Origin: Myxococcota bacterium
Lineage (GTDB): Bacteria; Myxococcota_A; Polyangia; Polyangiales; Houyiibacteriaceae
DNA length: 33,476 nucleotides
Direction of reading: 5' to 3'
Assembly (NCBI GenBank): GCA_025453555.1
Contig: JALOQC010000008.1
Span: 1-33,476, forward strand
Shown here: piece after piece, positions 15,939 through 24,100 of the stretch
How positions within the stretch are numbered: position 1 is the first letter of the stretch
Layout: every line of letters starts with the position of its first letter
Position numbers and translations under genes: made by a program
Notes under the pieces: generated by a model
The model's input: the letters and a program-made list of their open reading frames with translations, nothing else
The model's database searches: none
Told to the model about the DNA's origin: nothing

Positions 15939-17684
15939 ATGCGAACCCACATCACCACACCTCTCCTCTCCCGCGCCTTCCTCCTCGCGCTCGCGCTCGG
16001 TGGCTGCGACTGCGCGGCCTCCGGCAAGCCCGGCGCGGGCGATCGCGACGGCGGGCTGCCGGTCGACGACGACGCGGGCCCCGGTCTGCGCGACGACGGT
16101 GGCGAGGGCGACCTCTGCGGCGACGGGTTCGACGGCGACTCCGACGGCTTCGTCGACGAGGGCTGCACCTGCTTGCCGGGCGACACCCAGCGCTGCTTCG
16201 TGGGCGACCCCGCGATGGCCGACATGGGCGCGTGCTCGTGGGGCCGCCAGAACTGCGCGGCGGGCGAGGAGTTCGGCACCTGGGACGTGTGCGTCGGCCA
16301 AGGCGAGCCGAGCGAGGAGCGCTGCGACGGCGTCGACAACGACTGCGACGGCGAGCTCGACGAGGGCTGCGAGTGCCTCGAGGACGAAGAGCGCGCGTGT
16401 TACTCGGGCCCGGCGGGCACCGCGGGCGTCGGCGCGTGCCGCTCGGGCCGCGAGCTCTGCGTGGCGACCGACGACGGCTCCACGTGGGGCGCGTGCGCGG
16501 GCGAGGTCGTGCCGAGCGAAGAGCTCTGCGACGGCGGCTCCGACGAAGACTGCGACGGCCGCATCGACGAGGGCTGCGACTGCACGCCCGGTGAGTCGCG
16601 GAGCTGCTTCGGCGGCCCGGCCGACACGCGCGACGTCGGCATCTGCCGTGCGGGCACCCAGAGCTGCACGCTCGTCGGCGGCGTCGCGATGTGGGGCTCG
16701 TGCGTCGGCGAGGTCGGCCCGAGCGCCGAGAGCTGCACGGGTGGCCGCGACGAGGACTGCGACGGCGCGATCGACTGCGCCGATCTCGACTGCGACACGC
16801 ACCCCGCGTGCTGCACGCCCTTCGATCGTTCGGTGCCGATCGTCCCACCCGACGCAGAGCTCCTCTTCGTCGTCGATCGTTCGGGCTCGATGGACTGGCC
16901 GGCGGTCGGCACCACGCGCACGCGCTGGGAAGAGCTCCGCACCGCGATGGACACCGTGCTCCCGATGGTCTCGGATCTCCCGCTCGGCCTGCTGACCTTC
17001 CCGTACCTCGACGGCACGGTGGAGCGCCTCAACTGCGAGGTCTCGACGACCCTCGACGTGCCCATCGCGATCGGCACCGGCGGCACCATCCAGGCGCGCC
17101 TGCTCGCCGCCGACCCGCGCGCGGGCGACACCCCGACCCCCGACGCGATCGCGACGGTGCGCGACTACATCACGCGCAACCCGACCACGCGCCCGCGCTT
17201 CGTGGTGCTCGCGACGGACGGTCTGCCGGAGCCGAACTGCGGCGCGACCGTCTCGGCCACCGTGGACGCGATCCGCGCGCTGCGGGCCGACCTCGGCGTC
17301 GACACCTTCGTGCTCGGCATCGTGGGCCCCACCTCGAGCGGCGACACCTCGGGAATCCCCGCGCTGCGCGACGCGCTCAACCTCTTCGCGGTGGCCGGCG
17401 GTCGTCCGCAGGCCGGCGCGATCCGCTACTACGAGGCGGTCGACGGACCGGCGCTCGATCGCTCGCTGCGCGCGATCCTCGCCGCCGCCACCGACTGCGT
17501 CGTCACCCTCGACTCTGCACCCGCGCGCCCCTCGCGCGTCGAGGTCCGCCAGAACGGCACGCTGGTCCCGGCGGCTGGCTACACGCTCACCGGCACGCGG
17601 CTCGAGTTCCACGGCGCGTACTGCTCGTCGATCCGCAGCGGCGCGGTGACCACGATCACCGTGCGTGACGCCTGCGGCGGCTGA
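15939..17684 (+). CDS. VWA-domain lipoprotein with MopE-type metal-binding motifs
   Basis: The 581-residue protein has lipobox L-A-L-G-G-C (Cys23). Residues about 56-285 are Cys-rich with four motifs of the type C-D-G-x-D-x-D-C-D-G-x-x-D-E-G-C, the 'putative metal-binding' motif of MopE-like proteins. Each is followed by segments with regularly spaced cysteines. A von Willebrand factor A domain follows, with the MIDAS motif D-R-S-G-S at Asp313-Ser317 and L-A-T-D-G-L-P-E-P further on. It is probably a surface protein that binds Ca or another divalent ion and mediates adhesion or assembly. I preferred the ATG at 15939 because it starts the signal peptide directly; an in-frame ATG at 15897 would add 14 residues. 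A hairpin at 17698 follows the gene. Confidence 0.85.
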   Translation: MRTHITTPLLSRAFLLALALGGCDCAASGKPGAGDRDGGLPVDDDAGPGLRDDGGEGDLCGDGFDGDSDGFVDEGCTCLPGDTQRCFVGDPAMADMGACSWGRQNCAAGEEFGTWDVCVGQGEPSEERCDGVDNDCDGELDEGCECLEDEERACYSGPAGTAGVGACRSGRELCVATDDGSTWGACAGEVVPSEELCDGGSDEDCDGRIDEGCDCTPGESRSCFGGPADTRDVGICRAGTQSCTLVGGVAMWGSCVGEVGPSAESCTGGRDEDCDGAIDCADLDCDTHPACCTPFDRSVPIVPPDAELLFVVDRSGSMDWPAVGTTRTRWEELRTAMDTVLPMVSDLPLGLLTFPYLDGTVERLNCEVSTTLDVPIAIGTGGTIQARLLAADPRAGDTPTPDAIATVRDYITRNPTTRPRFVVLATDGLPEPNCGATVSATVDAIRALRADLGVDTFVLGIVGPTSSGDTSGIPALRDALNLFAVAGGRPQAGAIRYYEAVDGPALDRSLRAILAAATDCVVTLDSAPARPSRVEVRQNGTLVPAAGYTLTGTRLEFHGAYCSSIRSGAVTTITVRDACGG

Positions 17685-17697
17685 GCCTCGGTTTCCC

Positions 17698-17721
17698 GGA
17701 GGAGCCCTCGTCGGCTCCTCC
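17698..17721 (+). terminator. Stem-loop after the VWA lipoprotein gene
   Basis: GGAGGAGCC / GGCTCCTCC forms a perfect 9-bp stem with loop CTCGTC, starting 14 nt after the stop codon. It lacks a T-run. Confidence 0.5.
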
Positions 17722-17795
17722 CGAGGATCGTGCGCGGCGTTCGGTCACGTGGTTGCGCGGCGCGTTCCTCTCGGAGCGCGCCGTTCGTCGTCGGC

Positions 17796-17880
17796 CGCGC
17801 GGAGCGTTGCTCCCGGAGCGTTCGGCTCCCGTCGCGCGGAGCGCTGCTTCCGGAGCGTCCGGCTTCCGTCGCGCGGAAGC
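17796..17880 (+). repeat. 37-bp imperfect direct repeat, two copies plus a partial third
   Basis: Units at 17796-17832 and 17833-17869 (both starting CGCGCGGAGCG) differ at a few bases; a third starts at 17870. Each contains short GGAGC/GCTCC-type complementary pieces that could fold. They fill the leader region of the lipoprotein gene at 17902. Confidence 0.75.
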
Positions 17881-17901
17881 CTCGTAGTAGAACCGCGCTC
17901 G

Positions 17902-18429
17902 ATGCGGATGCTCTCGCTCTCCTCGCTCCTCCTCGCCGCGTGCGGCGGTGGTGGTGCCTACGGCTACGCGCCCACCTACGTGCCGCTCTCGGCCGAAGAG
18001 GATCACCTCGAGGCCGCCGTCGATCTCTCGTACGAAGAGGTGCGACGCGACGCGGACGGGCACCGCAGCACGACGCTCGGGTGGTTCGGAACCGTGGAGC
18101 GGCTGCAGGTCGAGGGCGATCGCGCGACCGTGCGCCTCTCGCTTCGCACCCTCGCGGCGCGGAACCTCTGCGCGGACGAGACGGACGGCTCGTGTCGCGT
18201 GACGGTGAGCGATCGCGAAGGCGGCACCTTCACGACGACCGTCACGCTCCATCCCGAGGATCGCGACGGCGAGGACAAGCTCTGGCAAGGCTCGCTCGTA
18301 CGCATCTACGGTCGCCCGACCGGCGACGTGAACGACGAGGACGGCGTGTTCCTCGAGACCACGTGGTACCGCCACTGGCCGCGCGGCACCTACGTGACCA
18401 CGGCCGCCCGCGGATCGATGCGCCGGTGA
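17902..18429 (+). CDS. Predicted lipoprotein, function unknown
   Basis: This 175-residue protein has a short signal peptide and lipobox L-L-A-A-C (Cys14), followed by a Gly-rich spacer. The body (about 30-165) looks all-beta: V-D-L-S-Y-E-E-V-R-R-D ... R-A-T-V-R-L-S-L-R-T-L ... F-T-T-T-V-T-L-H-P ... F-L-E-T-T-W-Y-R-H-W-P. Two cysteines (in N-L-C-A-D and G-S-C-R-V) may pair. I do not recognise the family. ATG 17902 is used; the ATG at 17908 is nearly equivalent. No Shine-Dalgarno sequence is visible. Its stop overlaps the GTG start of the next gene, so the two are probably translated together. Confidence 0.75.
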   Translation: MRMLSLSSLLLAACGGGGAYGYAPTYVPLSAEEDHLEAAVDLSYEEVRRDADGHRSTTLGWFGTVERLQVEGDRATVRLSLRTLAARNLCADETDGSCRVTVSDREGGTFTTTVTLHPEDRDGEDKLWQGSLVRIYGRPTGDVNDEDGVFLETTWYRHWPRGTYVTTAARGSMRR

Positions 18430-18842
18430 GACGCGGACGCGATCGCGCGCACCTCTCGTCGGCGCTCCGTTCGGCGTGCCTCTCGTGCGCGCGTCTGTCG
18501 TGGCTGTCGTGGGCGACTGCGCTCTTCGCGCTCGTCGGCTGCAGCGGCGACGTGCCGACCTACGGCCCCTGCGACGACGCGCGCGACTGCGGCGGCGACG
18601 ATCGTTGCTACCGATTGCGCTTCGATCGCAGCGACGGGAGCGAAGGCGACGGCAAGCTCTGCTCGAGACCGTGCGCGAGCGACGACGACTGTCCGGGCGA
18701 AGGCGTCTGCCTCGCGCTCGCGGGCGACGTCGGCGAGACGTTCCTCTGCCTCGAACGCTGTCCGGAGCTCGGCTGCTACGAGGGTCTCGCGTGCACGCCG
18801 GTAACGGGCGCGGACGTCGGCCCGCTCTGCTTGCCGGATTGA
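18426..18842 (+). CDS. Small Cys-rich predicted lipoprotein, translationally coupled to the previous gene
   Basis: GTG 18426 overlaps the upstream stop codon as GTGA, a classic coupling arrangement. It is also the only usable start in the frame near the signal sequence. The 138-residue protein has a long signal region and lipobox L-V-G-C (Cys39). The mature part has regularly spaced cysteines: C-D-D-A-R-D-C-G-G-D-D-R-C ... C-S-R-P-C-A-S-D-D-D-C-P-G-E-G-V-C ... C-L-E-R-C-P-E-L-G-C. This resembles small disulfide-rich extracellular modules common in myxobacterial lipoproteins. Function is unknown, but coupling to the 17902 lipoprotein suggests they act together. Confidence 0.75.
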   Translation: MRRGRDRAHLSSALRSACLSCARLSWLSWATALFALVGCSGDVPTYGPCDDARDCGGDDRCYRLRFDRSDGSEGDGKLCSRPCASDDDCPGEGVCLALAGDVGETFLCLERCPELGCYEGLACTPVTGADVGPLCLPD

Positions 18843-19166
18843 GCGCCCGCGCGGCGTCTGGATCGAACGCTCGCGCGTCGCACGGGCGACGTGGCTCCGT
18901 CGTCGGCGTCGAACGTTCGCGCGCGACTCGGCGCGAACGGGGGTCGGCGTTCGTTGCCGGCTCGCGAAACCGTCGGTGGTGGCGCCTGCGGTGCGAGCCC
19001 GCACAGGCCGCCGGCGCGTCCGCATTCGCACACGCGCGAGCACCTCGCCGGTTTGCCGGCTCGACCCCACGACGCTTCCGCGCACGAGCGTTGGATCCCT
19101 GGTTCGGGGCTGCTAGGTTCGCGCGCGTCGTCCGGCGGGCTCACCGCCGGAGCATCGGAGGTTTCG
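18843..19166. other. Intergenic region upstream of gcvPB, no gene seen
   Basis: The frame of the downstream gene stays open here but encodes Arg/Ala/Pro-rich sequence without family resemblance, so I treat it as non-coding. It holds a promoter candidate (19091-19119) and a hairpin (TCCGGCGG/CCGCCGGA, about 19130-19151) just before the ribosome-binding site. I looked for a glycine riboswitch and did not see its conserved segments. Confidence 0.55.
19091..19119 (+). promoter_or_regulatory. Candidate promoter of gcvPB
   Basis: TTGGAT (19091-19096), a 17-nt spacer and TAGGTT (19114-19119) would give a leader of about 40 nt containing a hairpin and GGAGG before the GTG start. Matches to consensus are modest. 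Confidence 0.35.
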
Positions 19167-20675
19167 GTGGCCGGTTCCGCGCAGCAGGGTCTCGAGCACA
19201 GCACGCCTCTCCTCTTCGAGCAGGGCGCTCCCGGTCGGAGCGGCGCCTCGAAGTCGCCGATCGACGTCCCGCGCGTCGACGCGTCGAAGGTCCTCGGCAA
19301 GCACGCCCGCAAGGCGCCCGCGCCGCTGCCGGAGCTCTCGGAGCCGGAGGCCTTCCGCCACTACGTGCGGCTCTCGCAGCAGAACTTCGCGATCGACAAG
19401 GGCATGTACCCGCTCGGGTCGTGCACGATGAAGTACAACCCGAAGGTCAACGAGTGGGCCGCGCGCCTGCCGGGCTTCGCGCGACTTCATCCGCTCGCGC
19501 CGCAGCACGCGATCCAGGGCGCGCTCGAGCTGATGTGGCGCCTCGAGCGTGGGCTCGCCGAGGTCTGCGGCATGGACCGCGTCTCGCTGCATCCCGCAGC
19601 GGGCGCGCAGGGTGAGTACGCGGGTCTCGCGATGATCCGCGCGTACCACAAGGACCAGGGCCGCAGCCCGCGCAAGGTGCTCATCCCCGTCACCGCGCAC
19701 GGCACGAACCCCGCGAGCTGCGCGGCCAACGGCCTCGACGCGGTGCCCTTCCCAGCGGGCGACGACGGCGTGGTGCACGCGGAGATGGTCGCGCCGTACA
19801 TCGACGACGACGTCGCCGCGATCATGATCACGAACCCGAACACGGTCGGGCTCTTCGAGCGTGAGCTCAAGACGATCGCGGACATGATCCACGCCAAGGG
19901 CGGGCTCGTGTACGGGGACGGCGCGAACCTCAACGCGCTGATGGGTTGGGCGCGGCCGGGCGACCTCGGCGTCGACGTGATGCAGTTCAACCTGCACAAG
20001 ACCTTCACGACGCCCCACGGCGGCGGTGGTCCCGGCTGCGGTCCGGTCGGCTACAAGCAGATCCTCGATCCCTTCGCCCCGGTGCCGGTGGTGGAGAAGC
20101 GCGAGGACGGAACCTTCGCGCTCGACTACGCGAGCCGCCCCAAGAGTGTGGGCCGGCTGCGCAGCTTCCACGGCAACTTCGGCATGATGGTCCGCGCGTA
20201 CACCTACCTGCGCGAGATGGGCGCCGAGGGCCTCAAGCGCGCGACCGAGCTCGCGGTGCTCAACGCCAACTACCTGCGCGCGACGCTCGGCGAGACCTGG
20301 CACGTCGCCTACGACACGACCTGCATGCACGAGGTCGTGATCAGCGACAAGCACCTCAAGGACGCCCACGTCACCACGATGGACGTCGCCAAGCGCCTCA
20401 TCGACTTCGGCTTCCACCCGCCCACGGTCTACTTCCCGCTCGTGGTGAAGGGCGCGATGCTCATCGAGCCGACCGAGAACGAGACCAAGGCGACCCTCGA
20501 CGAGTTCGTGGACGCGATGGCGCAGATCTCGCGCGAGGCCTTCGCGGAGCCCGACAAGGTGAAGGGCGCGCCGCACCTCACGCGCCTGCGCCGCCTCGAC
20601 GAGACGAAGGCCGCGCGCAACCCGGTGCTGCGTTGGCAGCCGGAGACCGAGCCGACCCGCGAAGCGGCGGAGTGA
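19167..20675 (+). CDS. gcvPB: Glycine dehydrogenase (decarboxylating) subunit 2, P-protein beta subunit
   Basis: GcvPB is the PLP-binding half of the split P-protein. With GcvPA it decarboxylates glycine and passes the aminomethyl group to lipoylated GcvH in the cytoplasmic glycine cleavage system. The 502-residue sequence carries family landmarks: Y-P-L-G-S-C-T-M-K-Y-N-P-K near 85-97, H-P-A-A-G-A-Q-G-E-Y-A-G, I-P-V-T-A-H-G-T-N-P-A-S, and the PLP lysine Lys278 in N-L-H-K-T-F-T-T-P-H-G-G-G-G-P-G. Length is normal. GGAGG five nt before GTG 19167 fixes the start; upstream in-frame sequence is not coding. gcvPA, gcvH and gcvT are not in the window, so the operon usual in many bacteria is broken up here. 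Confidence 0.96.
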   Translation: MAGSAQQGLEHSTPLLFEQGAPGRSGASKSPIDVPRVDASKVLGKHARKAPAPLPELSEPEAFRHYVRLSQQNFAIDKGMYPLGSCTMKYNPKVNEWAARLPGFARLHPLAPQHAIQGALELMWRLERGLAEVCGMDRVSLHPAAGAQGEYAGLAMIRAYHKDQGRSPRKVLIPVTAHGTNPASCAANGLDAVPFPAGDDGVVHAEMVAPYIDDDVAAIMITNPNTVGLFERELKTIADMIHAKGGLVYGDGANLNALMGWARPGDLGVDVMQFNLHKTFTTPHGGGGPGCGPVGYKQILDPFAPVPVVEKREDGTFALDYASRPKSVGRLRSFHGNFGMMVRAYTYLREMGAEGLKRATELAVLNANYLRATLGETWHVAYDTTCMHEVVISDKHLKDAHVTTMDVAKRLIDFGFHPPTVYFPLVVKGAMLIEPTENETKATLDEFVDAMAQISREAFAEPDKVKGAPHLTRLRRLDETKAARNPVLRWQPETEPTREAAE

Positions 20676-20928
20676 GACGTCGCTCGACTTCGGCTCGCCA
20701 TGATCGACGTGAGCTCGGTCGGTGACGTCGCTCGCGGTTCGGCCGAGCGCCGCTGCGCAGCGACGACGACGTCGAAACGCCCACGAAACACGGGGCGCGC
20801 CGCGTGAGAAAACGCGGGCGCCCGTGCGCGTCCGACGGGCGCATCAAGTGACAGTCTCGTCTCGATCCACTACCGTGCGCGCGCGTGGGCGTCGCAATCG
20901 GCGACGCAGTGGAACGGGAGGGTTCGCC
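20676..20928. other. Intergenic region before the IgGFc-binding-like gene
   Basis: No gene is supported. A small palindrome, CGCTGCGCAGCG, lies at about 20751-20762. A promoter candidate, GTGACA-17 nt-TACCGT (20848-20876), precedes the next gene by about 50 nt; GTGACA matches five of six consensus -35 positions. Confidence 0.4.
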
Positions 20929-22863
20929 GTGCGTACTTGGCTTTTGGGTTTGATGGTGGCCGTGGCCGCCGTCGGTTGTGGCGACGACGATCGGCCGCCG
21001 CTCATGCGCGACGGGGGCGGCGCGGACACGTCGATCCCTGGAGTCGACTCCGGCCCGCCGGGGTGCACGCCGGGCCAGTACGCGTGTGCCGGCAGCACCC
21101 GCTACCTCTGTGGCGAGGACGGCATGTCGCGCCTGAACGAAGAGGTCTGCCCCGCCGCGTGCAGCCCCACCGAAGGCTGCGTCGCCTGCATGCCCGGCCA
21201 GCGTCAGTGCAACGGCACCGTCTCGATGGTCTGCGCGCCCGACGGCAGCGGCTTCGTGAGCGGCCGCGACTGCGCGGAGTTCGGCTCCACGTGTGGGAGC
21301 TCGGGGTTCTGCACCGATGCTTGCGCCGAGGCCGAGTCCACGCGCTCGAACGTGGGGTGTGAGTACTGGGCTGTTCCGATGGCGAATCCGGCGAACTACA
21401 CCGGTGGTCGGTATGACTTCCGCGTCGTTGCAGCCAACCCGTCGAGCGAGCCTTCCAACGTGCGTGTGTTTCGTGGTGCCGCGATGGTCGCGAGCGTGAC
21501 GGTCGCGGGCAACGGTCTCGAAGCCATCACGCTGCCTTGGATCACTGGCATGTCCAACGCCTTCGAAGATGAATCGTGGAACAGCCTCGCCACGCTCGAC
21601 GGCGGATACCGAATCCTCAGTGACCGGCCGGTCACCGTCTGGCAGTTCAACCCGTTCGACTACGACAATGGCCGGACCGTGCCTGACCCGTCCGACCCGA
21701 TCTTCGGTGGGATGGTCCCCGACTATTCGTACTCGAACGACGCGTCGCTGTTGCTGCCGGTGCACAGCTTCACCGGGCGCTACATCGGGTCGAGCTTCGT
21801 TCCGCTTTCGCGCACGGTCGACCAACCCGGTTTGTTTGGTCGTCAGCGGCAGGCTGGCGGAACGCCCGGATACATCGTCATCGTCGGTGTCACGCCGGAG
21901 CCGACCGCAGTCAACGTCGCGGTTTCGTCGCCCGTCGCGGCTGAGCCAGGCGGGAAGTTCGGTGCGACCTCTCGGGGAGGGGTCATCAACTTCACACTCC
22001 AGCGCGGCGAGGTGGTTCACATCGTTGCCGCGCGCCCACCCGAGTGCGCATCCGGTCGGCCGGGCTGGACGCGTTCGAGCCTCTGCCCGCCCTCGGATCC
22101 GGGCTGCGACGCGTGGTTGGAGTTCTGCAACGAAGCCGAGTTCGATCTCTCGGGCAGCACCGTGAACGCAGACAAGCCGATCGCCGTGTTCGGCGGCCAT
22201 GCTTGCGCGTATGTCCCATACTCCGCCGAGGCCTGCGACCACCTCGAGTCGCAGCTTCCTCCCGTCGAGACCTGGGGCACGAACTACAACTCGGCGCCAA
22301 TGGCCGATCCCTCTGGCAACGCGCGCAACATCGTTCGCGTTACTGCGGCGCTCGACGACACCCAGGTGACGGTGACCCCCGCGCAGGATGGAGTGTCTAC
22401 GTTCTCCCTCTCTGCGGGGCAGTGGCGCGAGCTCAACGCCACGTCGGCGTTCCAGGTCTCGGCAACGCGCGGGATCATGGTCACGCAGTTCTTGATCGGG
22501 CAGTTCGGGAGCACGCCGGAGGCTGACCGAGGCGACCCCGCGATGGTGGTGCTCCCGCCACGCGAGCAGTTTCGACGCGACTACACGTTCGTGGCACCGA
22601 CCTCGTACAACACGGGCACCCAGGGTCAGAACTACATCCTCGTGATTCGCAATCCGGGCCAGGCAATCACCCTCGACGGTGCTGCGATCAATCCGACCTG
22701 GAGTGCGGGCGGCGACCGTGAGGTCGGCGTCCTGCCCATTACCGGCGGAACGCATCGGATGGAGTCGCCCGATCCGTTCGGGGTGATCGTGTTCGGAATG
22801 GGGCTCTTCACCTCCTACGCCTACCCGGCGGGTTTGAACCTCGAAGAGATCCTCCTCATCTGA
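20929..22863 (+). CDS. IgGFc-binding-protein-like lipoprotein
   Basis: This 644-residue protein has lipobox A-A-V-G-C (Cys17), an Asp/Gly-rich spacer and a short Cys-rich module (about 45-130: C-T-P-G-Q-Y-A-C ... C-M-P-G-Q-R-Q-C-N-G ... C-G-S-S-G-F-C). From about 140 to the end it resembles the bacterial IgGFc-binding N-terminal domain: Y-D-F-R-V-V-A-A-N-P, V-T-V-W-Q-F-N-P-F, D-A-S-L-L-L-P-V-H-S-F, I-A-V-F-G-G-H-A-C-A-Y-V-P, C-D-H-L-E-S-Q-L-P-P, D-P-A-M-V-V-L-P-P. Many myxobacteria carry several such surface proteins with no proven ligand. GTG 20929 has GGGAGGG six nt upstream. From about 21350 on, A/T at third codon positions is visibly commoner than in neighbours, which may mean acquisition. 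Confidence 0.85.
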   Translation: MRTWLLGLMVAVAAVGCGDDDRPPLMRDGGGADTSIPGVDSGPPGCTPGQYACAGSTRYLCGEDGMSRLNEEVCPAACSPTEGCVACMPGQRQCNGTVSMVCAPDGSGFVSGRDCAEFGSTCGSSGFCTDACAEAESTRSNVGCEYWAVPMANPANYTGGRYDFRVVAANPSSEPSNVRVFRGAAMVASVTVAGNGLEAITLPWITGMSNAFEDESWNSLATLDGGYRILSDRPVTVWQFNPFDYDNGRTVPDPSDPIFGGMVPDYSYSNDASLLLPVHSFTGRYIGSSFVPLSRTVDQPGLFGRQRQAGGTPGYIVIVGVTPEPTAVNVAVSSPVAAEPGGKFGATSRGGVINFTLQRGEVVHIVAARPPECASGRPGWTRSSLCPPSDPGCDAWLEFCNEAEFDLSGSTVNADKPIAVFGGHACAYVPYSAEACDHLESQLPPVETWGTNYNSAPMADPSGNARNIVRVTAALDDTQVTVTPAQDGVSTFSLSAGQWRELNATSAFQVSATRGIMVTQFLIGQFGSTPEADRGDPAMVVLPPREQFRRDYTFVAPTSYNTGTQGQNYILVIRNPGQAITLDGAAINPTWSAGGDREVGVLPITGGTHRMESPDPFGVIVFGMGLFTSYAYPAGLNLEEILLI

Positions 22864-22886
22864 GGTACGACTCTCGACCGAGCCCG

Positions 22887-22917
22887 AAACGGCGCGGCCT
22901 CCTCGGTCGCGCCGTTT
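22887..22917. terminator. Bidirectional intrinsic terminator between convergent genes
   Basis: AAACGGCGCG (22887-22896) pairs perfectly with CGCGCCGTTT (22908-22917). The 3' arm runs into TTTTCT on the plus strand; on the minus strand it ends in TTT. It lies between the stops of the IgGFc-like gene (22863) and the MopE-motif lipoprotein gene (22922). It is the clearest terminator in the window. Confidence 0.85.
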
Positions 22918-22921
22918 TCTG

Positions 22922-23959
22922 TCAGCGGCAGGTGCGCCGAACTTCCTGGGCGGTCCCCACTCGACAGTTCGGAACCCCGCTCACGCACCCCGCAGCCATC
23001 CCTGTCGCGCCGCACGTCGGGAGCGACAGCCAACCAGCCCTCGACCGCGCGAAGTCGCAGACCGAGCCATCCGCAAAGCAGAGCGGCGGGGATTGGTTCC
23101 CGAGTTGATCCAACTCCACCCCATCGCAGTTCCAGTCGAAGCTCACGCTTCCTCCGCGCATGTAGCCGACCGTGCGGTACTCCGTCTGTCCTGGGTTCGC
23201 TTCCGGCACGGTGTCCGCACAGTCGGTGAGTTCGTCCGTGCGCGCGACGATGTAGCCGGTGGGGCAGGTGCAGCCGAGCACGCGGATGGCGGGATTCGGG
23301 TATCCGTCGCCGTCTGCATCGCGGAAACACTCCAGGTCGGTGCCCGACTCGTCGATGGCTTCGTCGCAGTCTTCGTCGCGGCCGTTGCAGAGCTCGGCGG
23401 CACCGGGATACCGCGACTCGTCGTCGTCGTCGCAGTCGCGACTCGCGCTCGGACGGGTGGTGCAGGTGCCGAGCGACGCGGGGGCGAAGCCGTCGCCGTC
23501 GGCGTCGATCAGCTCGTTCTGGCAGCCCGCGCTCGCGTCGCAGGAGTCCTCGGTGCAGTTGTCACCATCGTCGCAGTCGAGGGCGGTGCTCGCGACGCAC
23601 GCGCCGGCTTCACATCGCTCGCGACCGTTGCACGCGTCGGCGTCGTCGCACTCCGCGTCGCTCGCGCATCCGCCGTCGCCCACCTGACCCGAGTCGGGTG
23701 GTCCCGAATCGGGCCGCTCGGCGTCGCTGACGCCCGCGTCGAACGTCGGCGTCGAACCGTCGGGCGCGTTCGGATCGACGACCACGCCGCCGTCCGGGAG
23801 CAAGCAGCTCCAGCCGTCGTCCGACTGGATCGTGTCGGGAGGACAGATGCAGCGGCCGAGTACCCTGTCTTCGATCAGGTCGCCACAAGGATCGTCGGGA
23901 GCGGTGCTGCACGCACCGAGGAGAAAGAGGAGCGTTCCGAGGAGTCGATGAGCACGCAT
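22922..23959 (-). CDS. Lipoprotein with MopE-type and Ca-binding-like motifs
   Basis: The 345-residue protein has lipobox L-L-G-A-C (Cys17) and an Asp/Pro/Gly-rich stalk (about 55-95). Cys-rich motifs follow: C-N-G-R-E-R-C-E-A-G-A-C, D-A-D-G-D-G-F-A-P, R-D-C-D-D-D-D-E-S-R-Y-P-G-A-A-E-L-C-N-G-R-D-E-D-C-D-E-A-I-D-E, and D-A-D-G-D-G-Y-P-N-P. The last two types are the MopE metal-binding motif and a thrombospondin-3/EF-hand-like calcium loop. The tail (about 290-345) has paired cysteines. It is probably a Ca-stabilised cell-surface protein of unknown partner. The start ATG 23959 begins a good signal peptide. Confidence 0.82.
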   Translation of the reverse strand: MRAHRLLGTLLFLLGACSTAPDDPCGDLIEDRVLGRCICPPDTIQSDDGWSCLLPDGGVVVDPNAPDGSTPTFDAGVSDAERPDSGPPDSGQVGDGGCASDAECDDADACNGRERCEAGACVASTALDCDDGDNCTEDSCDASAGCQNELIDADGDGFAPASLGTCTTRPSASRDCDDDDESRYPGAAELCNGRDEDCDEAIDESGTDLECFRDADGDGYPNPAIRVLGCTCPTGYIVARTDELTDCADTVPEANPGQTEYRTVGYMRGGSVSFDWNCDGVELDQLGNQSPPLCFADGSVCDFARSRAGWLSLPTCGATGMAAGCVSGVPNCRVGTAQEVRRTCR

Positions 23960-24044
23960 CGGGCAAGAGTGACGTGACCTCGGCGGGAGCGCGAGTCGGT
24001 GCGATGGTCACGATCCGGTGGCCTGATTCTCGATAGTGCGCGCG

Positions 24045-24074
24045 TGGACGCGTGAGAGAAAGCCTCGCTTATAC
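24045..24074 (+). promoter_or_regulatory. Candidate promoter of the DUF4863 gene
   Basis: TGGACG (24045-24050), an 18-nt spacer and TTATAC (24069-24074) would start transcription about 20 nt before ATG 24101. TTATAC is among the most consensus-like -10 elements in the window. TAGCTG at 24089, 6 nt before the ATG, is a leaderless alternative. Confidence 0.4.
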
Positions 24075-24100
24075 GGGGCGCTCGGGGTTAGCTGCGGCGC

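Noticed and set aside
15441..17612. A 723-codon minus-strand frame across the VWA gene
   Set aside because: It is antisense to clear MopE motifs and a MIDAS site, with shadow-like composition.
19130..19151. Fifth copy of the palindromic element (TCCGGCGG/CCGCCGGA hairpin)
   Set aside because: The loop and stem differ at several bases; resemblance may be chance in GC-rich DNA.
18891..19166. A 92-codon N-terminal extension of gcvPB
   Set aside because: GGAGG before GTG 19167 and the normal family N-terminus favour the shorter form; the extension has no homologous character.
18843..19166. Glycine riboswitch upstream of gcvPB
   Set aside because: The conserved segments of that riboswitch class were not found; only a simple hairpin is visible.
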